Of a stretch of DNA of 64,000 nucleotides, positions 53,296-64,000 are shown one piece after another. The translations under genes and the position numbers were made by a program. Under the pieces are notes generated by a model. It had not been told where the DNA came from. It did not search any database and saw only the letters and a program-made list of their open reading frames with translations. Origin of the DNA: Limnephilus marmoratus (Eukaryota; Arthropoda; Insecta; Trichoptera; Limnephilidae); NCBI GenBank assembly GCA_917880885.1, contig OU862917.1:51382727-51446726 (forward strand). The letters run 5' to 3'. Positions within the stretch are counted from its first letter, which is position 1; every line of letters begins with the position of its first letter.

Positions 53296-55625
53296 GGCAA
53301 AATTCCTTCCACAAAAACATATCCATTAATAATAATTAAAATCTACGAAAATATGAAATCTTACTAAAGTTAATGAAAAGTTACAAAAAAGGATGCCATC
53401 ATATTATTATATTACAATAATTATTAAAGATTATGTATACGAAAAATTAGTTTTAAACGAATAGCTTTTAACTTAAAAGTAATGATAATATATTTATCAG
53501 ATCGCAGAAAAATTTGTGATCTATTAATATTATATAAAATAATTCAGTCGGTCTTGGATACCCCTGATTTAATAGAACTAATACGATTTCATTTCCCTGG
53601 TCGCGCTAACAATAGACTGACTCTACCGTTCTACTATAATAACACACATACATTATCACATTATTACTCACCAATCAGTCGATTACACATTTTGGGAAAT
53701 GAATATGCTAACATCGGCGACATTTATTTCTTAAAATTAGCGCAATATAAACATGCACTCAAAAATTATTTTTCCATAATGTAACTTTATATACGCAATA
53801 TGGACATGTTGAAATGAAATGATGATATTTCTCATTGTTCTTTTTTTTGTTATTTTTTGTTGTGATACACAAAATAATTGTATGTTATTTTTAAGTTTAA
53901 AACTACTAGTATGTAATGATATTATTTTTCTTACTTTTGTACTCTATTATATGTTTATTTATAAAAGGCAGTATAGCCGTTTATGTATTTAAAAAAAAAT
54001 AATAAAAATAAGTAAAGTTTAACTTATTTTTGCATTAAATGCAATGGGCGAAGCGATTCGCGCCTGGGCGAGGTAGCTTGGTGCCAATTCATTGCGTCCA
54101 AAAGCATCGCGCATGTTTAAAACTCGCGCGTAGTATGCGCGTAGTACCAAGGGAAATGGAGCGGCAAAATTTTGATACGGAATTGGTAATATGTCCTCAA
54201 AAGCTCGCGCGTTCTACGCTCCTTTTGGACGCAAAAGTACCTACGCGCGTAACGATTCGCGGTAACGATTAACAGTTCCCCCACAATAGCCAACGCTCGA
54301 TATTGTCTATCTTTGAGGTAAATATGGTATTTAAAGACCTCGGTCCAGGGTTCGCCATCTTGATAATTAAACTGAAAGAAATATCTATAAAAAAATTACG
54401 CATGTGACGTCGTGGGTTGTAGTTTCTACCCTATCTTTAGGGCAAGTTAATAAAATGCGAATTTAAAAATTAACATAAATATTTTCCACAAGCACATTCT
54501 AATCATTTGCTGATTAACTAATACTATCTAACTTATTTTGTATTTGCATTCCCAACCAGCCTTAAAGAAATCGATAATAGCTAAAATAATTTCACATGAG
54601 GATAGTAGGTACCTACCTATCCACGATTCTTACAATTCTCACGTATTGCTTTGTTCCACAACGGAGATTTCCTTAAAACATGATTGTAGACAATCCTGTC
54701 TTAGGGAAAGGGTTGCCATAAATATCTGAAACTATTTTAACCAGGAAATATTCCTTCCGAAAAATATATACTTTAGGATAAAAATTATGTATTAAGCGGC
54801 CTACACACGACACTGCATGTAGTGACTGCGGCAGTGACTGCAGAGAGCGTGGAGTTGAGCCAACTAGCGCTGTCTCGTTTGTTAAAGGGCCGCTAGAACG
54901 AGACAGCGCTAGTTCGCTCAATAGTTAAATATTATTAGTTAATCTAAAAATGATTAGAATGTGCTTGTGGAAAAGATTTATGTTAATTTTTAAATTCGCA
55001 TTTTATTAACTTGCCCTAAAGATAGGGTAGAAACTACAACCCACGACGTCACATGCGTAATTTGGTTATATATATTTTTTTCAGTTTAATAATCAAGATG
55101 GCGAACCCTGGACCGAGGTCTTAAAATACCATATTTACCTCAAAGATAGACAATATCGAGCGTTGGCCATTGTGGGGGAACTGTTAATCGTTACCGCGAA
55201 TCGTTACGCGCGTAGGTACTTTTGCGTTCAGGAGCGTAGAACGCGCGAGCTTTTGGGGACATATTACCAATTTCGTATCAAAATTTTGCCGCTCCATTTC
55301 CCTTGGTATTACGCGCATACTACGCGCGAGTTTTAAACATGCGCGATGCAATGAATTGGCGCCAAGCTACCTCGCCCACGCGCGGAACGCTTCGCCCATT
55401 GCATTTAGTGCAAAAATAAGTTAAACTTTACTTATTGTCATTACTTTTAAGTTAAAAGCTATTCGTTTAAAACTAATTTTTCGTATACATAATCTTTAAT
55501 AATTATTGTCATATAATAATATGATGGCATCCTTTTTTGTAACTTTTCATTAACTTTAGTAAGATTTCATATTTTCGTAGATTTTAATTATTATTAATGG
55601 ATATGTTTTTGTGGAAGGAATTTTG
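53296..55625. repeat. Long inverted repeat (foldback), ~680-bp arms
   Basis: The left arm is 53296-53481 plus 54009-54515, interrupted by a LINE tail. The right arm is 54944-55625. The arms share, in opposite orientation, GGATGCCATCATATTATTAT, GCGAAGCG-rich boxes, TCGCGGTAACGATTAACAGT and CAAGCACATTCTAATCATTT. A few percent mismatch by eye. The spacer is about 430 bp. Confidence 0.92.
53482..54008 (+). mobile_element. LINE 3' fragment inside the left foldback arm
   Basis: Plus strand: LSDRRKICDLLILYKIIQSV, then ISRLHILGNEYANIGDIYFL to a stop at 53784 and an A-rich end near 53990. The right foldback arm is uninterrupted at the matching place (55436), so this insertion came after the arms arose. 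Same family as 41787-42165. Confidence 0.9.
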
Positions 55626-55668
55626 CAGTCACTACATGCAGTGTCGTGTGTAGGCCGCTATAATCATA
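54795..55668. mobile_element. DNA transposon with ~35-bp inverted ends (right half of the foldback)
   Basis: AGCGGCCTACACACGACACT at 54795 and AGTGTCGTGTGTAGGCCGCT ending at 55668 are perfect inverted ends extending to GTAGTGACTGC. No target duplication was settled and no transposase is seen. The left foldback arm looks like a truncated copy in reverse. Confidence 0.75.
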
Positions 55669-55849
55669 TTATTCTATCGGATCCACTTTTTGTAAATCGG
55701 GGATAAGTGTTACTGTAGATATTCCGGATATAAAAAAGAAGTCAAGTAAAACAGTTCGTTAGCTCCTGTTTAGCCGCCTGCTTACTAAAATCTCAAATCA
55801 TACCTACCTGCGTAGTATTTTAAGTCACCTTGTAGATGCCTACTAACTG

Positions 55850-56395
55850 CAAACATAAGCTGGAGTACGCGAGCGATGTTTGGGCACCAGAAGTACATTG
55901 ATATGTTAGAGCAAATCCAGAAGAAATTCCTCAGGTATGTTTGTATGCGGAAGCATGGAACCTATCGAAGGTTCATGCACCATATTGACTTATTTGAGGA
56001 AACTGATTCTGTGAGTCTAGAAACTAGACGGAAAGCAAGTCTTGCTATTTTGTCTTTCAAAATTTGGAACAATTTCATCGATAGCCCATTTCTCTTGGGA
56101 TGCTATGATTTACATGTACACCACTACAGCCGAAGTCGACATCATGACTTATTTAAAGTACCAAACGGCAGAACAGACGTCTTGGCAAAGCATAGCATGA
56201 CGAGGGGAGTGGTGCTGTTAAATGAAATTGCAAACCATTTGGATGTAAGTGACGGTTCTTTATACGTCTTAAAAATATTATTGAAGAGTCACTTGCCTAA
56301 ATGCTGATAGGGTAACTAAATTGTACTGTAATTGGAATTATTCTGTTGTACAATAATAATAATAAAAAAAAAAAATAAAAAAAAAATATTTGATA
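55850..56395 (+). mobile_element. LINE C-terminal fragment (family L-B)
   Basis: Plus strand: LEYASDVWAP, a frame break, then QIQKKFLRYVCMRKHGTYRR, RRKASLAILSFKIWNNFIDS and RGVVLLNEIANHLDVSDGSL to a stop at 56307. The tail TTGTACTGTAATTGGAATTA is followed by an A-rich run. Confidence 0.88.
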
Positions 56396-56814
56396 ACTGT
56401 GGGTTCTTTTTCATTACAAAATAAATGCAAATACTGCAAAATAAAGCAAAGCGAAGAATTCTTAACCACAATTTATTATAAACACGGATAAGAGAGAGAT
56501 ACATGAAGGTGCAAAATTTTATGACGTACAACAGTAATACTTATGTTTGTATGAGGTGACTGCAGCCACTTCAATACCTATCGCACTACCACTGTGTCGT
56601 GTGGGTTAGGTGCATAATAATATTGTGAACTCTCCAACACAAATTGAATGACATGTTTGTTAAAATATAAAGGTAGTTACATTAAATTATTTACGACGCG
56701 ATGTAAGAACGTTCATCAATATTGACTTCGTCTCGGCTGAGACGCATGAATGCATAACAAGTTGTACCACTAACACTAACAATGCCTAAATCATATTGTC
56801 TAAACAATACAAAT

Positions 56815-57055
56815 AATAATTATTATAAATAGTAATTATTAGCCTGAAACACTGATCTTTTTTAAAAAAATCTCCCGAGAAAACATACATGCCGCCGACA
56901 GGACTCGAACCCGCGTCCTTCTGATATCCGGTGAACTGCTCTTATTCACTGAGATATGTCGGCTTATATCATACCCGCCAAATAATTCAATATATACTAG
57001 TGTTTCATTCAACAATTACTACTTATTACAAAATGTAATAATTGGCGTAATGCCG
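56815..57055 (-). repeat. tRNA-like repeat, left inverted copy
   Basis: Minus strand: AAGCCGACATATCTCAGTGA (A-box-like), then GACGCGGGTTCGAGTCCTGT (B-box) and CGGCGGCA. The ends suggest a tRNA acceptor, but no consistent anticodon stem with a U33 could be drawn, so I do not call a functional tRNA. Sequence similarity to the right copy extends about 90 bp upstream of the tRNA-like part. Confidence 0.65.
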
Positions 57056-57394
57056 GATTCGTGGTATTTGAATTAAAGTTACCAAAAAACCTTATCGATT
57101 GTCCATATCTCCTGTCATGCTGTGGCTTATTCGCTCCTGATAAATACTGTCGAACTCATAGCCACGCCCTATTCTGCATACCGCAGGGTCAGACAGATGT
57201 CATGGCTCAACACAGCATGACAAGAGATATGACATTGCTTAATGCCCTACCAGCAGATATAGATGTGTTTAATATCACTATACCATGTTTAAAAAAAATT
57301 ATGTACATGCATTGTTAGTTGTACGAAAATTGTACCATAATTGGACTTACCCGTCTGTCGTACAAAATAAAAGATATACCTAAATACAAAAATG
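57056..57394 (+). mobile_element. LINE L-B C-terminal fragment
   Basis: Frame with LPKNLIDCPYLLSCCGLF, then QGQTDVMAQHSMTRDMTLLN, parallel to the 55850 copy, and tail TGTACCATAATTGGACTTAC then TCGTACAAAATAAAAG. Confidence 0.85.
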
Positions 57395-58237
57395 TGTAGC
57401 GGTCGCTTAACCAGCTCTGCGAAATCCATCACAGCGCCACTGGTTAAGGAACACGCCAGAAATAAATACCTAGATGCAAGCCGCTACCGGACCTACCTAC
57501 GGCCGATAGTACATCTATCGCCTGGTAACAATTCGCGCGGCAACCTACTGGAAAGTTCCCGTCTCCACAATAATTTATCAACACAGCAACTCGAGTGTTC
57601 TCGAACTTTCTCACCTTAGGCGCGTCGGTCGAATTTCACACGCCGTTCTCGAAACTACTTGCCCGGCCGGCAGAGTATAAAAGCCAGCGCAGCCGCATAC
57701 AGCTCAGTCTCAAGCAGTCTCAAGTCTAGTCTCAAGTCACACACATACAGTAATACAGTGCATATCTTATCAGTGAATTCGCTCCAGTGCGGTATCGGCT
57801 GAACGGCCAGCCCCGGCGACTCAGAGCCGGCACCGTGCCGATACGCCACAACCTTCGAGGAACATTATCTCGCAGCTCACATGGTTTGCGGCGGACCTAC
57901 AGCTCAGAGATACACTTCGCCTCCCAAGGTTCACCGCTGTCCATCTCCGCGACTCAAAGCGTCGAGCGACATCCTGGACGTCATGGTCTTCTCCACCACC
58001 ACGGTGCAGAGCTATATGCTGGTGACATGCAGACCCGTGGTCTGCTCCACCACAGCATCTTCGACCATCATCATCAACTTCACTGCCAACACCACTTCTG
58101 ATTTGCACTCACTACTACTCGTGTCAACACCATCTGTCCATCTGCTACGTAGCTACAAATAAAGACTTCAACTCACTACTTCGACTTGACGCCTTTTATT
58201 TCTCGTCCCGTCTCTACCGATACGGACCGCTCCCTCA
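57395..58237 (+). mobile_element. Solo LTR, family S, second copy
   Basis: TGTAGCGGTCGC at the left, CGCTCCCTCA at the right. Flanks are AATG and AACG, a 4-bp duplication with one substitution. TATA box at 57673 (GAGTATAAAAGCC), then CTCAGTCTCAAGCAGTCTCA; AATAAA near 58158. Shares the CGACTCAAAGCGTCGAGC core with 28768-29643. Frames on both strands are by-products of GC-rich sequence. Confidence 0.75.
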
Positions 58238-58515
58238 AACGTAATAAGTGTACATTTTGTAATAAGTGTATATTTTGTTATAAGTGCACATTTTGTAATA
58301 AGCAGTAATTGTTGAATGAAACACTAGTATATATTGAATTATTTGGCGAGTATGAGATAAGCCGACATAGCTCAGTGGTTAAGAGCAGTTGACTTGGAGT
58401 TGGTTGAGTTGGATATCAAATGGATGCGGGTTCGTTTCCAGTGGTCCAGTCGGCGGCATGTATCTTTTCTCGGGAGATTTATTCAATGTTAATGAGTGTT
58501 TGAGGCTAATAATTA
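58238..58515 (+). repeat. tRNA-like repeat, right inverted copy
   Basis: Plus strand: AAGCCGACATAGCTCAGTGG and TTAAGAGCA, a classic A-box D-arm, then a longer insert (GGAGTTGGTTGAGTTGGATA) and GATGCGGGTTCGTTTCCAGT. Upstream is a triple TTTTGTAATAAGTG repeat (58254-58306). Inverted relative to 56815-57055. Confidence 0.65.
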
Positions 58516-59268
58516 TCTATAATATAAAAATGAATCGCTAAATGTGTTGGTAAGCGCAAATCTCGAGATCAGCTGAACCGATTTCGCTAATTCTTTTTTT
58601 AGAATATTCCTTGAAGTACGAGGATGGTTCTTACGGAGAGAAAAAATAAGAAAATTGCGCAGAAAAGTGGATAATTTCAGAAAACATCAGACGTTTGACA
58701 GATTGCGAGTTTGAGAATGACATTTTGATTATTTATTAAATCAGGATTCTATTTTTGAAAATGCTTAGTTGATAAATTTATTTAAAGTAGGTACTCCTCT
58801 AATAGTTTGAATCTAATCAAGAATTTTAAATATTTTAAATAGGTACCAATGTTAGGTACCAAATTTAATATACATGAAAAATGGAAATTTGTATAAAAAT
58901 TGTAAAAGGTGGCACGCGGGCTGTTTAATAACTGAATGTACTGGGATTGAATATATGGAACGCGGGAGGAGGGTTGGCGGGACGAGGGAGCAGGAAAGGG
59001 AAGAGGGAAGGCGGGGAAGGTGGAAGGGGAACGGGGGAGGGGAAGGGGACGTGTGAGAGGGAGGGGAACTCGGGAGGGGGGTTTGCGGGACGGGGGAAGG
59101 GGGAAGGGGGGGAGTGGAGTGGGGAGAAGGAAGGTGGAGGTGACGGACGCAGGAGAAGAAGAGGAGGCGGAAGGGGAACGGGACGAATGGGAAAGGACAC
59201 TCAGGGAGAAACAATTTCTTTATTAAATATAGATATTCGGCATAGAAACGCGTGCTGGGACCAGCTAG
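58516..59268 (+). mobile_element. Helitron-like element (753 bp)
   Basis: A then TCTATAATATAAAAATGAATCG at the left; GGGACCAGCTAG followed by T at 59268. A G/A-rich block (58960-59200) lies before the 3' end. No coding; open frames in the purine block are compositional. Confidence 0.82.
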
Positions 59269-59365
59269 TTACTTATAATAATTGTTACCCTTTGTGCTAT
59301 GCATAAAAATCTTGTCTTAAACATTAGTTTATCAATTAAAAAATAATATTTATAATAACACTATC

Positions 59366-59441
59366 ATGATGCGCCTAGCCACATCATGATCTGCCGCATC
59401 GTGAAATGGCGGCAGATCGTGATGTGCCTGAGGCTCATCAT
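59366..59441. other. Compact hairpin
   Basis: ATGATGCGCCTAGCCACATC... at 59366-59397 pairs with GCGGCAGATCGTGATGTGCC... at 59409-59441 over about 30 bp around an 11-nt loop. Could be a small MITE or a small-RNA precursor; no support for either beyond shape. Confidence 0.5.
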
Positions 59442-59574
59442 ATCTGTCTGATTTTATACATTTTATAGCATTGCAAAAATAATAAACACACACAAACAGT
59501 AAATACTAAAGTACCAACCTGGGGGCACAGGCGGCCGAATTTTTCTCTGAAATTTGAGTACCCATACAAACTCA

Positions 59575-59715
59575 TCCAGATATTATGTCCTACCCAACAC
59601 TAATTCTGTGGTTTCGTCGCACATTAATACATTAAGTTTGACATGATACGACTCAAATATTTAATTCACTTGAACATGCCATGTTATGTTGGGGGTTCCA
59701 ATACTTCTTTCATCC
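59575..59715 (-). mobile_element. RTE-like LINE 3' remnant
   Basis: TTGACATGATACGACTCAAA, TTCACTTGAACATGCCATGT match the minus-strand 3' UTR at 14250-14300, diverged. Confidence 0.55.
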
Positions 59716-59722
59716 ACTCTCG

Positions 59723-60299
59723 AGTTAACCACCCTAAACGACCCCCACCTACAAGAAGACATCGCAGTACGCCCATTGCAACCGGCACTTCATCTTGCCT
59801 AAAAATAAACTAATAAACCCTACATGTTTATTGATAACAGCTGCATCCAGCCGAGGACCATTACCGGGATGATATACTCTAATCACTATCCCTTAATAGA
59901 CAAACCAACGAACATTTGGATGTACTTAAAACAACACCCATCCCTCACGCCGAACAGTCCCAAAATAAAAGACTGGATTACGAAACCCCACGTATCCACG
60001 AGCATCGGGACAACAACCCCATTATCAGGATGACATATTGACCCCTTGACATGCAGCACCGAAAATAGGAAGAAGACGCCCCCCCACCACGCCAGCAGGG
60101 ACTATATAAACCCCGACTCTTACTTCTATTAGTTAATCTATTTTGTGCATTGAATCCAAGCACTTGCTTGTTGTATTGCTCACATAATAGTTCCCTTTGA
60201 AATTGTACTTATTTTAAGTTGTATTGTGTAATTAAACAATAAAGGATAATTTATCCACAAGTATATTTTTTTAACACTACACGACATCAAAAGTTAACT
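59723..60299 (+). repeat. 5' LTR of a gypsy/errantivirus-like element
   Basis: Begins AGTTAACCACCC and ends AAAAGTTAACT; AGTTAA-type termini are characteristic of errantivirus-like Ty3/gypsy LTRs. TATA at 60103 (CTATATAAACC) and AATAAA at 60238. The 3' LTR lies beyond the window. Confidence 0.8.
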
Positions 60300-60318
60300 G
60301 GCGCCCAGCACGTGGGTC
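60299..60318 (+). promoter_or_regulatory. Primer-binding site
   Basis: TGGCGCCCAGCACGTGGG starts at the last base of the LTR, the usual place and form for a tRNA primer-binding site. The tRNA species was not determined. Confidence 0.75.
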
Positions 60319-60583
60319 AATTCGAGGAAGTCTGAAAATTGGCCAAAACTAGGACTCCCTAGATATTTTAATATCTCAACGCGAAAGGACCACACACCAA
60401 AAAAATTTGTTAACTTGGCAATGAAGATCGTCGCATCAATACTTCTGTGAGTACATTTTCAATTGATCGTCTATCCCATACGTACGATAGATCCCTTCCC
60501 TACCTTATCCAAAAGGTTAGAGAGAAAACTAAATTTTTTAAAGTCACTTTGTATATTTCTATTTTTTTTTACTTTTTTGAAAA

Positions 60584-61573
60584 ATGGCACAGCCAAATGA
60601 GAGACCCGCTCCCCAATACGCAGAGTCGATATTGGAGTATAGTGGCTCTCCCCAAGACATCAACTTATTCATAAAATCAGCCAGGGGGTTCATTACTAGA
60701 AACGGCAATACACCTAGTAATGTTGAGAAAATAATCTCAAGATTACGTGGCAAAGCACTTCACGTAATTCTCATGTGCGATCATGATAACAATATTGAAA
60801 CCATATTAGAAACGCTGAAAAACGAATGTGGGGACAATAAGTCTGTTACATTATTGCAAACCGAACTAATCAACTTCAACCGCGGTCAAAAGGATTTCTC
60901 CTCAACGATCCACGAAATCAATCAAATTCTTTTTTCAATTAAAATAAAAATTTCTGATCAATATGGAGGACCTAGTGCCCACATATTGATGGAACCATAC
61001 AAAGATACAGCAAGAAATACATTGTTGAATCTAATGCCAACGCACATTAAATGCGCAAACTTAACCAAAAATTATGATGCCCTGTGCACGGAAATAAGAA
61101 TGCTGGAGGCTCATGGCGAGCTCCATCAACGGTCTAAACAAAATCTTGTGTTTCCACAAGCAGGACCATCTAATTTCATGCGGCCAGGACAAAACCAATC
61201 AAATAAACCTTTTACTCGCCCTAACTTTTTTCCACCGCAAACGCAAAATTCGTTCAAACCTCATAATAACTTTAATCATAATAATCATAATCACCTTAAC
61301 AATTATAATAATAAACCGTGGCATAATAATAACCAAACGCATAAGTACGTACAAAACCGCCCGTGGCAAGGAAATAATAATAATAATTTTAATACGCATC
61401 ATGCGCGTTCCGGTGATGTCAGTATGAGAACGGCCCCAATGCCTCGACCTCCTAAAGGCCCGGTCATCGACCTCGGCAATGGACGTACGGCACAAGAGCT
61501 ATTTTATACAGACGGGAATGATCAGGAACGGCCGGATTTGTGGGAAGACCAAGAATCTCCCCGAGAAACCTAG
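60584..61573 (+). CDS. Gag of the gypsy-like element, 329 codons
   Basis: Starts MAQPNERPAPQYAESILEYS. Residues about 10-190 are a capsid-type Gag (FIKSARGFITRNGN, KIISRLRGKALHVIL), the particle-forming protein of Ty3/gypsy elements. Residues about 200-290 are extremely Asn/His-rich (NHNNHNHLNNYNNKPWHNNN). No CCHC zinc knuckle is visible, as in many insect errantivirus Gags. The frame is intact. It overlaps the next frame (open from 61540) in the -1 register, consistent with the family's usual programmed frameshift, though no slippery site was identified. An ATG lies 285 bp after the LTR. Confidence 0.85.
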   Translation: MAQPNERPAPQYAESILEYSGSPQDINLFIKSARGFITRNGNTPSNVEKIISRLRGKALHVILMCDHDNNIETILETLKNECGDNKSVTLLQTELINFNRGQKDFSSTIHEINQILFSIKIKISDQYGGPSAHILMEPYKDTARNTLLNLMPTHIKCANLTKNYDALCTEIRMLEAHGELHQRSKQNLVFPQAGPSNFMRPGQNQSNKPFTRPNFFPPQTQNSFKPHNNFNHNNHNHLNNYNNKPWHNNNQTHKYVQNRPWQGNNNNNFNTHHARSGDVSMRTAPMPRPPKGPVIDLGNGRTAQELFYTDGNDQERPDLWEDQESPRET

Positions 61574-63978
61574 TCCACCTGAATCATATTAACAATGGCC
61601 TACCATATGTAGTAGCGCCATTAAATATAAAAATTCTGATTGATACGGGAAGCTCCAAATCATTCATGAATAAAAATGTGTATAATAGATTATTTCGTGA
61701 CTGTAGATATGTAAACGAAGAGTTTACTGTACAAACAGCACACTCTACGACTACCCATAGAGGTGCCGTCGTGACTCCATTTTGGAAAAGAGTATTCGGC
61801 AATAATAATGCTGAAATGCGTTTTTATATTTTTTGACTTTTCCCACAAATACGATGTTTTAATGGGGATAGATATGTTGAAATTAATGAATGCAACATTA
61901 ATTTTAAACAACTGTAATAATATTTTAAAAACTCCAACCAGACAAGTTCAGTTGTTCCATGTAATGGATATAAATAGACTTGATGAGTTATTGGAGAAAA
62001 ATAGAGATTTGTTTTCTGAGGAACTGGTAGCTAATTGCTCACCTCATGTAAAACATGAAATAAAATTAATTAAAGAAGAACCTGTGTATCAACGCGCTTA
62101 TCGGTTACCGTATGAGCAGAGGCTTGAAGTTGAAAGGCAAGTCGCCCAACTTCTAAAGGATGGAATCATCCGACCAAGCGATTCGCCTTGGGCAAGCCCT
62201 GTCCATATAGTCGAGAAAAAACTCAACCTATTGCCTATATTTCTAGGACACTGTCAAAAACGGAAACTAAATACAATACGACGGAAAAGGAATTGCTTGG
62301 TATACTATGGTCCCTCCAGCAATTCCGTCCGTATATTTATGGTAAACATTTTATCATAGAAACGGATCACCAACCGTTAGTATGGTTAACCAAGTTAAAA
62401 GAACCAAACGCCAAACTTACTAGGTGGAGACTCAAACTCCAGGAATATGATTATACGATTAGACATAAGCGAGGTTGTAATAACCATGTAGCTGACGCAC
62501 TTTCAAGAGTCGAAATTCATTATAGTGAGGACGGTGAGGAGCATGATTCATTACGAGTAGAAGCCACCTCGGGCGCCCAGAGTGTCACTGACACCGTGCA
62601 TAGCAATGTGGATGACCATGAGGGTGGAATCCCAATTCGTAACGAACACCCACCCCCGCGTATGAATAGGATTTTTATTGAACTAAGCGATATTGAGAAG
62701 CATAGTTTGAGAGCTAAGGAAAAAGGTACGGACCTTGTATGGTGTATCCCTTTAGAAAATGCAGAAGCAATATTTTTAAAATTGATTAAAACATGTTTGG
62801 ATAAAGATAAATATGCAGTAATTATAAATAACGATAGATTATATGAGTGTTTAAGCGAATGTTATAGAAAAAATATTGATAAGAACTCATTAAAATTAAT
62901 ACGTTTTACAAATGTTAAGATTAAACCCATAAAATTAGAAGAACAAAAGGAGATAATTCGTTCGACGCATGTCGAGAACCAGCGTCACATGGGTCTAGAT
63001 GCCCTACTCAGTAAAATAAAACGGACGCACTATTTTAATAATATGCGGACAAAAATAAAAGATTTTTTAAAAACGTGTATAATATGTCAAAATTCTAAAT
63101 ACGAAAGGCACCCCACGTCAGCCCCATTAGAGGCTACTGTTACTCCTAATTGTCCGATGGAGATATGGCAGATCGACACTTATCATTTCGGACGTCAAAA
63201 ATTCTTAACCATTGTGGATAGATTCTCTAAATGGGCATCTTGCACTTTAATCACTGTTGACAACAATGTCGCAATATGCGAAATACTAGTAAAAATATTT
63301 TCATTAATCGGCATACCGAAAGAAATACATTTAGATCGTGAAACTACGTTTACGTCCACTACGACACGAGAATTATTAGAAACGTACAATATTAAAACAC
63401 ATGTGACTACTACTGGTCATTCACAGTCAAAAGCTGATATAGAACGCTTTCACTCCACTCTAACAGAAATACTGAGATTAATACGCACGGCAATACCGAA
63501 CGTCACATCGGAAACTCAAATTAATTTAGCCTTAAATGCTTATAATAATAATATACATGGTGTAACTAAGCATACACCAAATGAAATACACTTTTGCCAT
63601 GGGAACCGAACACCACAATCTAATGGTGTGATAACCCAAAATTACGTAGCCGATCATGCAAATCAATGTAAAGAACTAAACAAAATAATACATGATTTAC
63701 AACATAAAACAAAAAATAAAACACGCGAACGAGTAAACAAAACACGTACGCCCCAAGAGATGTCCGTAGGACAACAAATACTTATAAAAGTTACCGCACG
63801 GGGTAAACATAAAAATAAATTCAAAGGACCGTTCACTATTACTAAAATATTACCACATAATGTACTCGAATATAAAAGTCTGAGAGGCCTAACAACAATT
63901 CACAAAGACAGTGTTAAATTGTTTCAGACTGACGGCCATGACGCAAGCGCTACGGATCCGTCAATTAGCGGACAATGA
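61540..63978 (+). pseudogene. Pol of the gypsy-like element, RT core deleted
   Basis: Protease: ILIDTGSSKSFMNKN near 61630. A frame change follows near 61830, then DVLMGIDMLKLMN. Reverse transcriptase begins HEIKLIKEEPVYQRAYRLPY and GIIRPSDSPWASPVHIVEK, then breaks at about 62215-62225 and continues in another frame with QPIAYISRTLSKTETKYNTT, the RNase H region. The palm with its catalytic YxDD is therefore missing. RNase H (ETDHQPLVWL), the integrase HHCC zinc finger (HVENQRHMGLDALLSKIKRT, then CIICQNSKY) and its DDE core (IDTYHFGRQKF, LDRETTFTS, KADIERFHSTLTE) are open from 62188 to the stop at 63978. The copy cannot supply its own reverse transcriptase. No envelope gene is seen before the window ends 22 bp later. 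Confidence 0.88.
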
Positions 63979-64000
63979 GCACTTCATCGTCGCACCTCTG

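Noticed and set aside
56890..56965. Possible functional tRNA gene on the minus strand
   Set aside because: A- and B-box sequences are good, but the anticodon stem-loop does not fold properly and the element is part of a larger inverted repeat.
57787..58162. Frames of 93-104 codons on both strands
   Set aside because: Compositional by-products of the GC-rich solo LTR; not conserved with the other copy.
61113..61427. Ile-rich plus-strand frame inside gag
   Set aside because: Shadow of the Asn/His-rich Gag tail in another frame (AAT/ATA repeats).

Overview
The window reads as an AT-rich, intron-bearing arthropod nuclear genome, most likely a moth or butterfly. This is inferred from the repeat fauna: short Helitron-like elements with TC...CTAG ends at A/T sites, a mariner with a TTAGGTCCTTACATATGAAATT-type end, BEL/Pao and Ty3/gypsy LTR elements, jockey/CR1-like and RTE-like LINE 3' fragments, hAT, Transib and piggyBac. 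There are no prokaryotic operons, rRNAs or convincing functional tRNAs. Almost the whole window is nested mobile DNA. Only a few loci look like possible genes.

Layout. 0.6-3.1 kb: a Helitron-like element holding a Transib (RAG1-like) remnant with a CGTCG target duplication. 4.3-7.4 kb: rearranged, partly tandem copies of a VEGFR/PDGFR-type (insect Pvr-like) immunoglobulin ectodomain, broken by one LINE and followed by another. 10.3-11.4 kb: a hAT derivative with a perfect 8-bp duplication. 11-28 kb: LINE, SINE-like, MITE and Helitron pieces, including a 622-codon reverse-transcriptase ORF.

28.5-37.6 kb: an island bounded by hAT-like ends and a shared 8-10 bp direct repeat. It contains a solo LTR, C2H2 zinc-finger remnants near both ends, a spliced piggyBac transposase gene with its catalytic aspartates, and 47 bp upstream of that gene on the same strand a five-exon gene for a 212-residue RG-rich protein of unknown function. 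I reconstructed this last gene from splice sites whose phases all agree. It is the most novel object here.

37.8-41.6 kb: SINE-like copies, a foldback MITE, a minisatellite and a Helitron-like element. 41.6-46.1 kb: a mariner carrying a LINE tail in its 5' region and a young BEL/Pao element (383-bp LTRs differing at one base, GCGAC duplication) inside its transposase. The BEL element keeps gag-protease but has no reverse transcriptase or integrase. 46.2-47.2 kb: six 159-bp tandem units in a Helitron. 53.3-55.7 kb: a foldback with arms of about 680 bp. 56.8-58.5 kb: inverted tRNA-like repeats around a LINE tail and a solo LTR. 59.7-64 kb: a gypsy/errantivirus-like element with 5' LTR, primer-binding site, gag and a pol lacking the reverse-transcriptase catalytic core.

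The sequence records insertion order well: many elements have recognisable target duplications, so the nesting can be read directly. All junction and family calls were made by eye; no alignment or database search was run.
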